Origin: Desulfobaccales bacterium
Lineage (GTDB): Bacteria; Desulfobacterota; Desulfobaccia; Desulfobaccales; 0-14-0-80-60-11
Reading direction: 5' to 3'
Assembly (NCBI GenBank): GCA_041648175.1
Contig: JBAZPO010000003.1
Coordinates: forward strand, 1-64,000
DNA: 64,000 nucleotides
The notes under the pieces are model-generated. The model ran no database searches. It was not told the origin of the DNA and worked only from the letters and a program-made list of their open reading frames with translations. Numbering within the stretch: position 1 is the first letter of the stretch; each line of letters opens with the position of its first letter. Made by a program: the position numbers and the translations under genes. Shown here piece after piece: positions 8,540 through 16,302 of the stretch.

Positions 8540-9481
8540 ATGGAACCCTCCGGCAGTTTTCCACCCCTTTTGCGGCCCGAGCCGGCCGGGCCGGTAAATT
8601 TCGGCCCCATTACCTTTATCCCCGGCCGCAAGGGCGGCCGCTACCCTTACTGCCACTCCCTGGTGATAGAGCAGGGGACGGACACCTGGGTGGTGGACCC
8701 TGCGGCCGATAAGGCCTTTTTCCAGGAACTGGTCCGAACCCGGCGGGTGACCGGGGTCTTTCTCAGCCACTTTCACGAAGATCATCAGAAGTACAACTAT
8801 CTCTTCCCCGAGGCCCGCTTCTATGGTCCGGTCCTGGAGGCGGAGGCCTTCACTTCCATGGCCGCCATCTTCCAGTTCATGGGCATAACCGACCCGCAAT
8901 TCCAAGATTACTGGCGGCGCACCCTCACCCAGGATTTTCATTTCCAGCCTCTGACCAATTTTACTCCTTATCTGCCCGGCCAACTGTTCCAACTGGGAGA
9001 GGTCATCCTGGAAATCATCCCGGCGCCGGGACATACGCCGGGGCATAGCTGTTTCCACTTTCCCCGGCAGCAGTTGTTGTTTCTGGCGGACGTAGACCTG
9101 ACGCCCTTCGGTCCGTGGTACGGCGACGCCACCTCCAACCTGGAAACCTTTGAATCCACCCTTGATGCCCTCAAACAAATCCGGGCCCAAACCTATATTA
9201 CGGCTCATGAACAGGGCTTGTTTACTGAAGCGGAGTTTTCCTCCGGACTGGCTGCGTTTCGCGACAAGATAGAGCAGCGGGAGGCCAGGCTACTGGATGC
9301 CTTGGGCACGCCGCAATCCTTGGATCGACTTGTGGCCCGACGCCTGGTCTATGGCAAAGCCAAAGAGCCCCAGTTCGTCTATGACCACATGGAGGGCCAG
9401 ATGCTGGCCAAGCACCTGGACCGCCTGCTGCGGCAGGGCTTCATCGTCCGCACCCCCGCAGGGTTTCAGCGGCTCTTATAA
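8540..9481 (+). CDS. MBL-fold metallo-hydrolase
   Basis: The 313-aa protein is a metallo-beta-lactamase-fold hydrolase. The metal motif HFHEDH (HxHxDH) is at residues 77-82. A GHTPGHS motif supplies the next histidine near residue 171, and LADVDL supplies the bridging aspartate. A C-terminal helical extension of about 90 residues resembles the winged-helix tail of LACTB2/RNase-Z-like relatives. The start is uncertain between GTG 8534 and ATG 8540; I use the ATG. The substrate is unknown. It lies between the MITE and the IS element. Confidence 0.85.
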   Translation: MEPSGSFPPLLRPEPAGPVNFGPITFIPGRKGGRYPYCHSLVIEQGTDTWVVDPAADKAFFQELVRTRRVTGVFLSHFHEDHQKYNYLFPEARFYGPVLEAEAFTSMAAIFQFMGITDPQFQDYWRRTLTQDFHFQPLTNFTPYLPGQLFQLGEVILEIIPAPGHTPGHSCFHFPRQQLLFLADVDLTPFGPWYGDATSNLETFESTLDALKQIRAQTYITAHEQGLFTEAEFSSGLAAFRDKIEQREARLLDALGTPQSLDRLVARRLVYGKAKEPQFVYDHMEGQMLAKHLDRLLRQGFIVRTPAGFQRLL

Positions 9482-9540
9482 GAGAATGCGTTCAAACAGG
9501 TAATTTTGTAGGCGCAGGCTTTACCGTGAAAACCAAATCC

Positions 9541-9590
9541 CCCTAAATCCCCCTTTTCCAAAGGGGGACTTTAAACCCCCCCTTTGGAAA
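9541..9590. repeat. CCCCCTTTTCCAAAGGGGG-type palindrome that served as IS target
   Basis: Blocks of CCCCTAAATCCCCCTTTTCC and AAAGGGGGACTTT form an intergenic inverted repeat. The IS element is inserted in it: the other half (TTTGGAAAAGGGGGGC) resumes at 11805. The same family occurs at 17965-18055. Confidence 0.7.
9583..9590. repeat. Target-site duplication of the IS element, left copy
   Basis: TTTGGAAA at 9583-9590 is repeated exactly at 11805-11812 on the other side of the element. Eight base pairs is the usual duplication length of the IS1595 family. Confidence 0.92.
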
Positions 9591-9618
9591 GGCGATTGTA
9601 TACTTGACATAGCAAACT

Positions 9619-9867
9619 ATGTGCGATAAACTTCATATTGACAGGCCGGTTAATTCTAATTCCAGGGAAGTCCTCATTAAATGGGTTGGGGACTTCCTTT
9701 GGGAATGGGAAGGTGCTATTTCAGAACCAAACCGTCAAGGAATGTTATATGGCGATGCAGCCAAGATAATTGTTGACACAATAATTAATGTAAAAACTGA
9801 TCCATCAAACGATGAATATAAGGAGTCAACTCAATTACCAAATCCTGAATCTTATTTCCACAATTGA
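9619..9867 (+). CDS. Hypothetical IS passenger protein
   Basis: This 82-aa ORF starts seven bases after the left inverted repeat and reads into the element. The composition is plausible for a real protein (a GDFLWEWEGAI segment, acidic tail) but no family is recognised. No clear RBS precedes the ATG. Its last 83 bases overlap the end of the convergent HEPN-like ORF. It may be a passenger gene or a chance frame. Confidence 0.45.
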   Translation: MCDKLHIDRPVNSNSREVLIKWVGDFLWEWEGAISEPNRQGMLYGDAAKIIVDTIINVKTDPSNDEYKESTQLPNPESYFHN

Positions 9868-10264
9868 ATAATTCAGTAACTGTATATTTATGATGACGAA
9901 CTTCATGTTTCTCTTTGCCATATTTTAGTTGTGCTATTTTCAATGTTTCAGGTGTTAATTCCTCAATAGCACCATGGACTAATGTATGACGCATATCGGA
10001 AAGCAATTTAATACGATTTAAAAATGCTAATCCTTCATATTTATATGGATGCAATATTTCTAATTTATTAAATGAGTCTTCCAAAAATGTTATCTTATTA
10101 TTCAGTGCACGGGGAAGTTGGTTTCTATAAGCAATACTTTTTCCACCACAATTACGGAAAACTATAGTTACCCAGAAATCAAGTGTTTGTTCGACATGTG
10201 ACCATGAAGCAACAATTAGGCCAATAGAAACATACATTGAAGTACGAGGATCAGGAACAACCAT
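9785..10264 (-). CDS. HEPN-like passenger protein of the IS element
   Basis: The 159-aa A+T-rich gene encodes a mainly helical protein. It opens with an IGLIVASWSHVEQTLDFW helix and contains RHTLVHG near residue 100, which fits the R-x4-H signature of HEPN-fold proteins (many are RNases or toxins). The match is only to the short motif, so the family call is tentative. The start at 10264 follows the divergent gene at 10263: both use the same CATG. An ATG 18 bases upstream (10282) is an alternative. Being carried by an IS fits a toxin-like or selfish accessory gene, but that is inference. Confidence 0.55.
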   Translation of the reverse strand: MVVPDPRTSMYVSIGLIVASWSHVEQTLDFWVTIVFRNCGGKSIAYRNQLPRALNNKITFLEDSFNKLEILHPYKYEGLAFLNRIKLLSDMRHTLVHGAIEELTPETLKIAQLKYGKEKHEVRHHKYTVTELFNCGNKIQDLVIELTPYIHRLMDQFLH

Positions 10265-10403
10265 GAAAAACTCCGATAACAAAAAATCAAAAGAAAAAGA
10301 ACCAGAAGTTGATTTTACTAAAGTTTCTCCCGATGATATCGCTAAGCGGTTTTTGGAGACACCGCCGAAACCTAAAACTAAGAAAGAAAAGGATAAGCCA
10401 TGA
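10263..10403 (+). CDS. Small lysine-rich IS passenger protein
   Basis: This 46-aa ORF (MKNSDNKKSKEKEPEVDF start) is very rich in lysine and glutamate and ends in KEKDKP. Its ATG shares bases with the start of the divergent HEPN-like gene. Its stop overlaps the start of the next ORF (CCATGA), as in translationally coupled gene pairs. No family is recognised. The length and coupling suggest a small partner protein for the next gene. Confidence 0.5.
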   Translation: MKNSDNKKSKEKEPEVDFTKVSPDDIAKRFLETPPKPKTKKEKDKP

Positions 10404-10579
10404 GTGAAGGCATGAACAAGCGCGAACTTCTCAAGGACAAGGTGGTGGACCTTGTAAAAGAGTTTATCAAAATTGAGGGCGGAATTAGTCAGTTTGATTT
10501 GGAAAAGCTATTTGGAAATTACAATCTATCAGAAGTGTCTTCCGCCCTTGCTGCGCTACCTATTTGTTGGTCGCGCTAA
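10400..10579 (+). CDS. Small IS passenger protein, coupled to the ORF before it
   Basis: The 59-aa product (MSEGMNKRELLKDKVV start) looks helical and could form a winged-helix-like fold (FIKIEGGISQFDLEKLFG). Its ATG overlaps the previous stop by four bases. The end overlaps the convergent 61-aa ORF by 20 bases. No function is recognised. Confidence 0.5.
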   Translation: MSEGMNKRELLKDKVVDLVKEFIKIEGGISQFDLEKLFGNYNLSEVSSALAALPICWSR

Positions 10580-10745
10580 TTAAATTGCCTATGTTACCCA
10601 TATGAATGAGTAGTTGAATTAGGTTTTGATTAACTTCGGCAAGTGCACACGTTTGTTTACCGGATACAAAAAGTTGACATTCGGTTACACAACGACCTTG
10701 GATAAGTTCATGTGTTCTGAAGGGACAAATTTTAGCGGTTTCCAT
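10560..10745 (-). CDS. Small cysteine-containing IS passenger protein
   Basis: The 61-aa product has four cysteines in its first half (CPF..CVTECQLF..CALAE) and a hydrophobic C-terminal half. An RBS (CAAGGAGTTAGAAG) precedes the ATG and is almost the same as the leader of the transposase gene (CAAGGAGTTAGGAACC), so the two may share translation signals. It lies directly downstream of the transposase on the same strand. No family is recognised; a metal-binding mini-protein is possible. Confidence 0.55.
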   Translation of the reverse strand: METAKICPFRTHELIQGRCVTECQLFVSGKQTCALAEVNQNLIQLLIHMGNIGNLISATNK

Positions 10746-10834
10746 GACTTCTAACTCCTTGAATATGGGATTCTCGCAAAATCACCATAGCACAAAATAG
10801 CAGTTAGGAGTCATGGAATTATTCATCATCTTTC

Positions 10835-11740
10835 TTAGTGAGTCCGCCGATAGGTCAAACGCTTACCGGCAATGCCCTTGAGGGCTTTGGTAGCACGCAT
10901 GGAATCATCAAACCCGAGTTTCTCACGGTAGTTATAACGGAAATCAAACTCAGCGGTATAGCGATGCAAATGAGCAACACTGACATGCTGGTAAACGCCA
11001 TAGATACCACGTTTGAAGATACTGAAAAATCCTTCAATGGTGTTGGTATGCACGTTGCCCCTGACATATTCGCTATTACTATGAGCTATGACTTCATGGA
11101 TAGCAAACTCTTCACTCATGTGTCTGTATTGCCCTGCATCATCGGTTATAAGGTGGGCATTATCGCTAACGTGCTCCTTGAGGATAGGCTTCAAGGTATC
11201 GGCGGTCACATTGGGAACATGAAAGGAGCGGACCCCGCCGTTACGCTCTACAAGGGCAAAGACAGCGTTTTTGTGAGCATACCCACGGCGTTTCTTCATC
11301 CCAGGTTTTTTGCCAATAAAAGTTTCATCGGCTTCAACCGGCCCGTTTGTTCCAAACATATCAATAGAAGTGGGCTTCATGGCTTCACGGATTCTGTGAG
11401 ACATAAACCAAGCCGACTTATAGGTAATATCAAGCATTCTGGAAAGCTGACAGGAACTAATGCCTTTCTTGCTGGCGGTCATAAGGTGAAAGGCCAGCAT
11501 CCATTTGTGCAAAGGTATGTGAGAATCTTCAAACAAGGTGCCGACAGTCACCGTAAAATGTTGGCGGCAACCATTGCATTGATGAAGGCCGGGGCGATGG
11601 CTCTTGCCTTTAAGTTTGGTGATCTTCTCAGTTTCGCCACAATGAGGGCATACAGGGCCATGAGACCAGCGCAGTTTTTCAAGGTGTCTTCTGGCTTCGG
11701 CTTCATCGGTAAAAATTGGGTTGGTAAGGTCTGTGCTCAT
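10835..11740 (-). CDS. IS1595-family transposase (ISXO2-like)
   Basis: The 301-aa transposase begins with a zinc-ribbon domain (CPHC near residue 34 and CNGC near 56) and continues with an ISXO2-like DDE domain. Candidate catalytic residues are the D of VEADETFIG, the D of LITDDAGQY and the E of HTNTIEGFFS. The order and spacing match IS1595 enzymes, which also often end the active site with an HxNxxEG pattern. RBS AAGGAG is nine bases ahead of ATG. No disruption is visible, so it should be active. Confidence 0.95.
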   Translation of the reverse strand: MSTDLTNPIFTDEAEARRHLEKLRWSHGPVCPHCGETEKITKLKGKSHRPGLHQCNGCRQHFTVTVGTLFEDSHIPLHKWMLAFHLMTASKKGISSCQLSRMLDITYKSAWFMSHRIREAMKPTSIDMFGTNGPVEADETFIGKKPGMKKRRGYAHKNAVFALVERNGGVRSFHVPNVTADTLKPILKEHVSDNAHLITDDAGQYRHMSEEFAIHEVIAHSNSEYVRGNVHTNTIEGFFSIFKRGIYGVYQHVSVAHLHRYTAEFDFRYNYREKLGFDDSMRATKALKGIAGKRLTYRRTH

Positions 11741-11804
11741 GGTTCCTAACTCCTTGACATATAAGATAACACAGGATTATTACTATGTCAAGTATATAAT
11801 CGCC

Positions 11805-12156
11805 TTTGGAAAAGGGGGGCAGGGGGGATTTCATCCCTGAGAGTGAGACACTTTCGGTTCATGATTGTTAAGCTTGCGATTGCTCCTTTAAATTACCTTT
11901 TTGAGCGCCACTTGGTATAAGAGGGACTGAGGCCGGCTAGCGTCTTCAAAAAGATAGGGTTGTTTAACGATGTCAGCAGTATATACTCATTGCCAAAAGT
12001 TTTTTCTTATTCACCCCTCACCCTACCCTCTCCCACAAGGGGAGAGGAGAATTAGAGGAAAAAACTTTTGGCAAACGCTTTAAGTGTAACTATACGTAAT
12101 TAATTAACTTTTAATTATTTTTCTTCCTCTTGCCCCCGCCCGGCCTTTCGGTTAAG
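11805..12156. other. Intergenic region between the IS and dnaE
   Basis: The stretch holds the right half of the palindrome split by the IS (11805-11835), unassigned sequence, and the short MITE listed separately at 11990-12074. No ORF or RNA gene is supported. The A+T-rich piece at 12075-12125 (ACGTAATTAATTAACTTTTAATTATTTTTC) may hold the dnaE promoter. Confidence 0.6.
11990..12074. repeat. 85-bp MITE-like element with inverted ends
   Basis: TTGCCAAAAGTTTTTTC at 11990-12006 is inverted at 12057-12074 (AAAAAACTTTTGGCAA). The core is a CCCTCTCCCACAAGGGGAGAG hairpin-like block. The same ends occur in the larger element at 17765-18085. Confidence 0.7.
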
Positions 12157-15100
12157 ATGGTTTTAATGGCTAATTCAGAGTTCGTTCATCTCCATGTCCA
12201 TACCGCCTATAGTCTGCTGGACGGCGCCATCCGGGTCAAGGACCTGATAACCCAGGCCCAGGCTTTTGGGATGCCCGCGGTGGCCATCACCGATCACGGC
12301 TCCATGTTCGGCGTCCTGGATTTCTATCAGCAGGCCAAGAAGGCGGGGGTCAAGCCCCTGCTGGGCTGCGAACTCTACGTGGCCCCCGGCTCCCGCCACG
12401 AAAAGAGCGGCAAGGGGGACAACAACCACCTGGTGGTCCTGGCGCAAAATGACGAGGGCTACCACAATCTTATCAAGCTGGTCACCCGGGGCCACCAGGA
12501 AGGTTTTTACTATCGCCCCCGGGTGGACAAAGAGTTACTGCGGGAGTTGAACGGCGGGCTCATTGCCCTGTCCTCCTGCCTCCATGGGGTGGTGGCCCGG
12601 CCCCTCCTGAACGATGACCTTGCCGCGGCCGAGGCCAGCGCCCGGGAATACGCCGAAATCTTCCCGGACCGGTTTTACCTGGAAGTCCAGGCCAACAACC
12701 TGGCGGAACAGCTCAAGGTCAATGCGGCTCTGCTGGAACTTGGCCCCAAGTGGGGGCTGCCCGTGGTGGCCACCAACGACGTGCACTACCTGAAGCCCGA
12801 AGACGCCCGGGCCCACGACGTCCTGCTGTGCATCCAGACCGGCAAGACCGTCAACGCCTCGGGCCGCATGAAGTTTCAGACGGACCAACTTTATTTTAAA
12901 AGTCCCGAGGAGATGGCCCGGATCTTCCCCTATCCCGAGGTCATCGCGGCCTCAGGCGAGATTGCGGCCCGCTGCGACGTCACCCTTAACCTGGGCACCT
13001 ATAATTTCCCGGTCTATCCTGTCCCCGACGGCGAGACCATGGAATCCCTCATGACCCGCCAGGCCAAAGAAGGCCTTAAGCAGCGTCTGACGGCCCCGGC
13101 CACCCATTTCCGCCCGCCTGAGGCCGACTACTGGCAGCGCCTGGCCTACGAGACCGATATCCTGGTAAAGATGGGCTTTGCCGGCTACTTTCTGGTGGTG
13201 GCCGACATCATCAATTATGCCCGGCGGCGCCAGATTCCCGTGGGACCCGGCCGGGGCTCCGCGGCCGGCAGCCTGGTGGCCTACGCCCTGAAGATCACCG
13301 ACCTGGACCCCCTGGCCTACGGCCTCTTTTTCGAACGCTTCCTCAACCCCGAGCGTGTAAGCCCTCCTGACATCGACGTGGATTTCTGCTACGAGCGCCG
13401 GGGCGAGATCATCGAATACGTCTCCAAAACCTATGGCTGGCCCAACGTGGCCCACATCACCACCTTCGGAAGCATGAAGACCCGCCAGGTGATCCGCGAC
13501 GTGGGCCGGGCCCTGGAAGCGCCCTACCCCGATGTGGACAAGATCGCCAAGTTGGTGCCGGAAAAACTCAACATCACCCTGGAACAGTCCCTGGCCATGG
13601 AGCCGCGTCTCAAGGAGCTGCAAAACACTAATCCTGTGGTAGCCGACATCCTGACCGTGGCCGAAGTCCTGGAAGGCCTGCCGCGCCACGCCTCCACCCA
13701 CGCCTCGGCGGTGGTCATCGCCGACCGGCCCCTGATCGAGTACCTGCCGCTCTACAAAGGCAGCAAGGGTGAGCAGGTCACCCAGTTCGACATGAAAGGG
13801 GTCGAGAAAGTCGGCCTGGTGAAGTTCGATTTCCTGGGCCTGCGCACCTTAACGGTGATCGACCAGGCGGTGCGCCTGATCCGCCGCTCTCACGATCCCG
13901 ACTTCGACATCCATACTCTCCCACTGGAGGACCAGCCCACTTTTGCCCTCCTGCAGGCGGCCAACACCGCCGGGGTGTTCCAGTTGGAGAGCGCGGGCAT
14001 GCGCGCCCTGATGGTGCGCCTCAAGACCACCGTGTTCGAAGACATCATCGCCCTGGTGGCCCTCTATCGCCCGGGTCCCATGGAGTCCGGCATGCACGAC
14101 GATTTCGTGCGCCGCAAACATGGGGAAAGCAAAGTAGAGTACTTTCTGCCCCAAATGGAGCCCATCCTCAAGGAAACCTACGGCGTCATCCTCTATCAGG
14201 AGCAGGTGATGCAGATCGCCGCGGCGGTGTCCGGGTTTTCCCTGGCCGAGGCCGACCTCCTGCGGCGGGCCATGGGCAAAAAAGACCCCGCGGTGATGGC
14301 GGCCCAGCGGGACCGGTTCGTCTCCGGGGCCGTGGCCAACGCCGTACCTAAAGCCAAAGCCAGCGAATTGTTTACGCTTATAGAAAAGTTTGCCGGCTAC
14401 GGCTTCAATAAATCCCACAGCGCCGCTTACGCCCTGGTGGCCTATCAGACTGCCTATCTCAAGGCCCATTATCCCCTGGAGTTTCTGGCCTCGGTGCTCA
14501 ACAGCGAAATCAACAATACCGCGGCCATGGCCAAGCACATCATGGAGGCCCGGGAAGAGGGCATCGTGCTTTTGCCGCCGGACATCAACCGCAGCGACCG
14601 GGACTTCACCGTGGAGGACGGCAAGGTCAGGTTCGGCCTGGCCGGGGTAAAAAATGTCGGGGTAGGGGCCATCCACGATATCATAGACGCCCGGCAGGCT
14701 GGCCCTTTCGAGAATTTTCGGGATGTATTGGAACGGATCAATCTGGGCAAGGCGAACCGCAAGGTCTTAGAGGCCCTGATTCAAGCCGGGGCCTTCGACA
14801 GCCTTCAACCCCGGCGGTCCCGCCTCATGGCGGGCCTGGAAGGTGCCCTGGAAAAAGTCAATCACCAGAAACGCCTCCAGACCGCCAAACAGATGTCCAT
14901 GTTCGGCGGGCTGATGGAACCCCAGGAGGACGACTGGCTGCCGGAAGCCCAGCCTTGGGACAAATCCGTGAAACTGGCCCGGGAAAAGGAGGCCTTGGGG
15001 GTTTATGTCACCGGGCACCCCCTGGATGCCTACCGGACCCTCCTGAAGGCCCAATTCAGGGTTACCACGGCCGACCTCGCCGAAGCGCCAGATTCCCAGG

Positions 15101-15591
15101 AAGTGGCCCTGGGGGTGGTGGTGACGTCTCTCAAGGAAAAAGTGAGTAAGCGCGGCGGGCGCCTGGCCATCCTTACGGTGGAAGATTTGGCGGGGAGCGT
15201 GGAAGCCCTGGTGTTTTCGGAAGTCTACGAGCGGGTGGCGGAGCTTTTGGCCCAACCAAGCCTGCCCTTGTGGTTCAAAGGGCACGTGGTGCAGGAAGAA
15301 AAGGGTCCCAAACTGGTGGCCCAGGAGATCGCTCCTCTGGAGTCGAGGCTGGAGCGCCTACCGGAAAGGCTGGACCTGCGCCTCCAGGCCGTCACCGTGA
15401 CCCAGGAACAACTCCTGAACTTAAAAGAGATCCTGAGCCGGCATGCGGGGCCGGTTCCCGCGTTTCTGCACTTTCTACAGCCCAAGAAAGACACGACCCT
15501 GGCCCTGCCCAAGGAACTGGGCCTGACCCCGTCCCCCGACCTGGCTCAAGAGGTCAACCGGCTCTTTGGATACCCGGCTTTAAGTCTGTAA
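12157..15591 (+). CDS. dnaE: DNA polymerase III alpha subunit
   Basis: The 1144-aa protein is the replicative polymerase catalytic subunit. It opens with a PHP domain (HLHVHTAYSLLDG), followed by the pol III palm with GPGRGSAAGSLVAYAL near residue 360 and PDIDVDF near 406 (catalytic aspartates). Helix-hairpin-helix and OB-fold domains follow from about residue 830. Length matches DnaE1. The true start is uncertain among ATG 12157, ATG 12166 and an upstream TTG at 12130; the MANSEFVHLHVHT start at 12166 is equally good. Confidence 0.97.
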   Translation: MVLMANSEFVHLHVHTAYSLLDGAIRVKDLITQAQAFGMPAVAITDHGSMFGVLDFYQQAKKAGVKPLLGCELYVAPGSRHEKSGKGDNNHLVVLAQNDEGYHNLIKLVTRGHQEGFYYRPRVDKELLRELNGGLIALSSCLHGVVARPLLNDDLAAAEASAREYAEIFPDRFYLEVQANNLAEQLKVNAALLELGPKWGLPVVATNDVHYLKPEDARAHDVLLCIQTGKTVNASGRMKFQTDQLYFKSPEEMARIFPYPEVIAASGEIAARCDVTLNLGTYNFPVYPVPDGETMESLMTRQAKEGLKQRLTAPATHFRPPEADYWQRLAYETDILVKMGFAGYFLVVADIINYARRRQIPVGPGRGSAAGSLVAYALKITDLDPLAYGLFFERFLNPERVSPPDIDVDFCYERRGEIIEYVSKTYGWPNVAHITTFGSMKTRQVIRDVGRALEAPYPDVDKIAKLVPEKLNITLEQSLAMEPRLKELQNTNPVVADILTVAEVLEGLPRHASTHASAVVIADRPLIEYLPLYKGSKGEQVTQFDMKGVEKVGLVKFDFLGLRTLTVIDQAVRLIRRSHDPDFDIHTLPLEDQPTFALLQAANTAGVFQLESAGMRALMVRLKTTVFEDIIALVALYRPGPMESGMHDDFVRRKHGESKVEYFLPQMEPILKETYGVILYQEQVMQIAAAVSGFSLAEADLLRRAMGKKDPAVMAAQRDRFVSGAVANAVPKAKASELFTLIEKFAGYGFNKSHSAAYALVAYQTAYLKAHYPLEFLASVLNSEINNTAAMAKHIMEAREEGIVLLPPDINRSDRDFTVEDGKVRFGLAGVKNVGVGAIHDIIDARQAGPFENFRDVLERINLGKANRKVLEALIQAGAFDSLQPRRSRLMAGLEGALEKVNHQKRLQTAKQMSMFGGLMEPQEDDWLPEAQPWDKSVKLAREKEALGVYVTGHPLDAYRTLLKAQFRVTTADLAEAPDSQEVALGVVVTSLKEKVSKRGGRLAILTVEDLAGSVEALVFSEVYERVAELLAQPSLPLWFKGHVVQEEKGPKLVAQEIAPLESRLERLPERLDLRLQAVTVTQEQLLNLKEILSRHAGPVPAFLHFLQPKKDTTLALPKELGLTPSPDLAQEVNRLFGYPALSL

Positions 15592-15636
15592 CTCTTATCT
15601 TTGCGCCTTTGCGTCTTGGCGAGAGCCTGAACGGTA

Positions 15637-16077
15637 TTAAAGACTGCAACATACCTCTCGTCCCGTACCCCAGCCGGGAAGCCCAAGCCAGGTGGCAGTG
15701 TCTGGGACCAGTGCCCCAAGTCTGGCGTGGCGCAACTCCACCCGCGTGAGGGCAGCCTGGAAGTCCTCCGCTGGAATGGTGCGGCTGAAAAGCTCCCGGG
15801 CTCCCAACTTGAGGGCCTTCCAAATGATGCGAGGGGAGACCTCTTCCACAAAAAGGAAAATGTCCGGGCTTTTCGGTTGCTTGGTGATCTGGGCAATCAC
15901 ATTGTCCAGGTGCGGATTATTGTCCTGGTATTCCACCAGGACCACATCGGCCCCGTTCTCGCCCCCGAGACCCGAGAGGTCCCGGAAATGCCTCACCTGG
16001 CCGATTCCGGAAGCAACAACCACTTGGCGCAGGTATTCGCCCTGTGCTTGGGAATGATAGTAAACGCTGAATTGCAT
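15637..16077 (-). CDS. Stand-alone atypical receiver domain protein (TadZ/CpaE N-terminal-like)
   Basis: The 146-aa protein is a single CheY-like fold: MQFSVYYHSQAQGEYLRQVV, VVLVEYQD, IFLFVEEVSPRIIWKALKLGARELF. The alternation of strands and helices and the last part (LKLGARELFSRTI) resemble the pseudo-receiver domain at the N-terminus of TadZ/CpaE ATPases. The usual phospho-acceptor Asp position reads VEYQD, so phosphorylation is doubtful. ATG 16077 follows GAAAGGAGAAGG. There is no ATPase domain here, so it may bind a partner encoded elsewhere. Confidence 0.65.
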   Translation of the reverse strand: MQFSVYYHSQAQGEYLRQVVVASGIGQVRHFRDLSGLGGENGADVVLVEYQDNNPHLDNVIAQITKQPKSPDIFLFVEEVSPRIIWKALKLGARELFSRTIPAEDFQAALTRVELRHARLGALVPDTATWLGLPGWGTGREVCCSL

Positions 16078-16302
16078 GGCCTTCTCCTTTCTCACCCGGG
16101 TCTTTAGAAAGTTCCCCGCCTCCCCCAGGTTTGGCTTAAGTATGAGGCCAGGAGAAGGCATTGACAATCGGGAGGACGGCTGATTTTTCACTCGGCAAGG
16201 CCCTGAATCCCAGGTCAGGGAAATTACTGAGCCGGGGGTAGTACCGAGATTTCAGCGAATATTTCTTTTCTCAGGTTGTAGAACGGACCTGGCGTGGTTA
16301 CA

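Larger units (their letters stand above)
9591..11804. mobile_element. IS1595-family insertion sequence with passenger ORFs, 2214 bp
   Basis: The ends 9591-9612 and 11783-11804 are inverted repeats with 21 of 22 matches (GGCGATT..TACTTGACATAG). Both sides carry the 8-bp duplication TTTGGAAA. The right part encodes an ISXO2/IS1595-type DDE transposase on the minus strand. The left 1.2 kb holds up to five small ORFs of much lower G+C than the host. Intact ends, an intact transposase and a perfect duplication suggest a recent insertion. Accessory genes between the transposase and one end are known in this family. Confidence 0.93.

Noticed and set aside
10838..11749. 303-aa plus-strand open frame opposite the IS transposase
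   Set aside because: The minus strand encodes a clear IS1595 transposase with its zinc-ribbon and DDE motifs; the opposite frame has no family.
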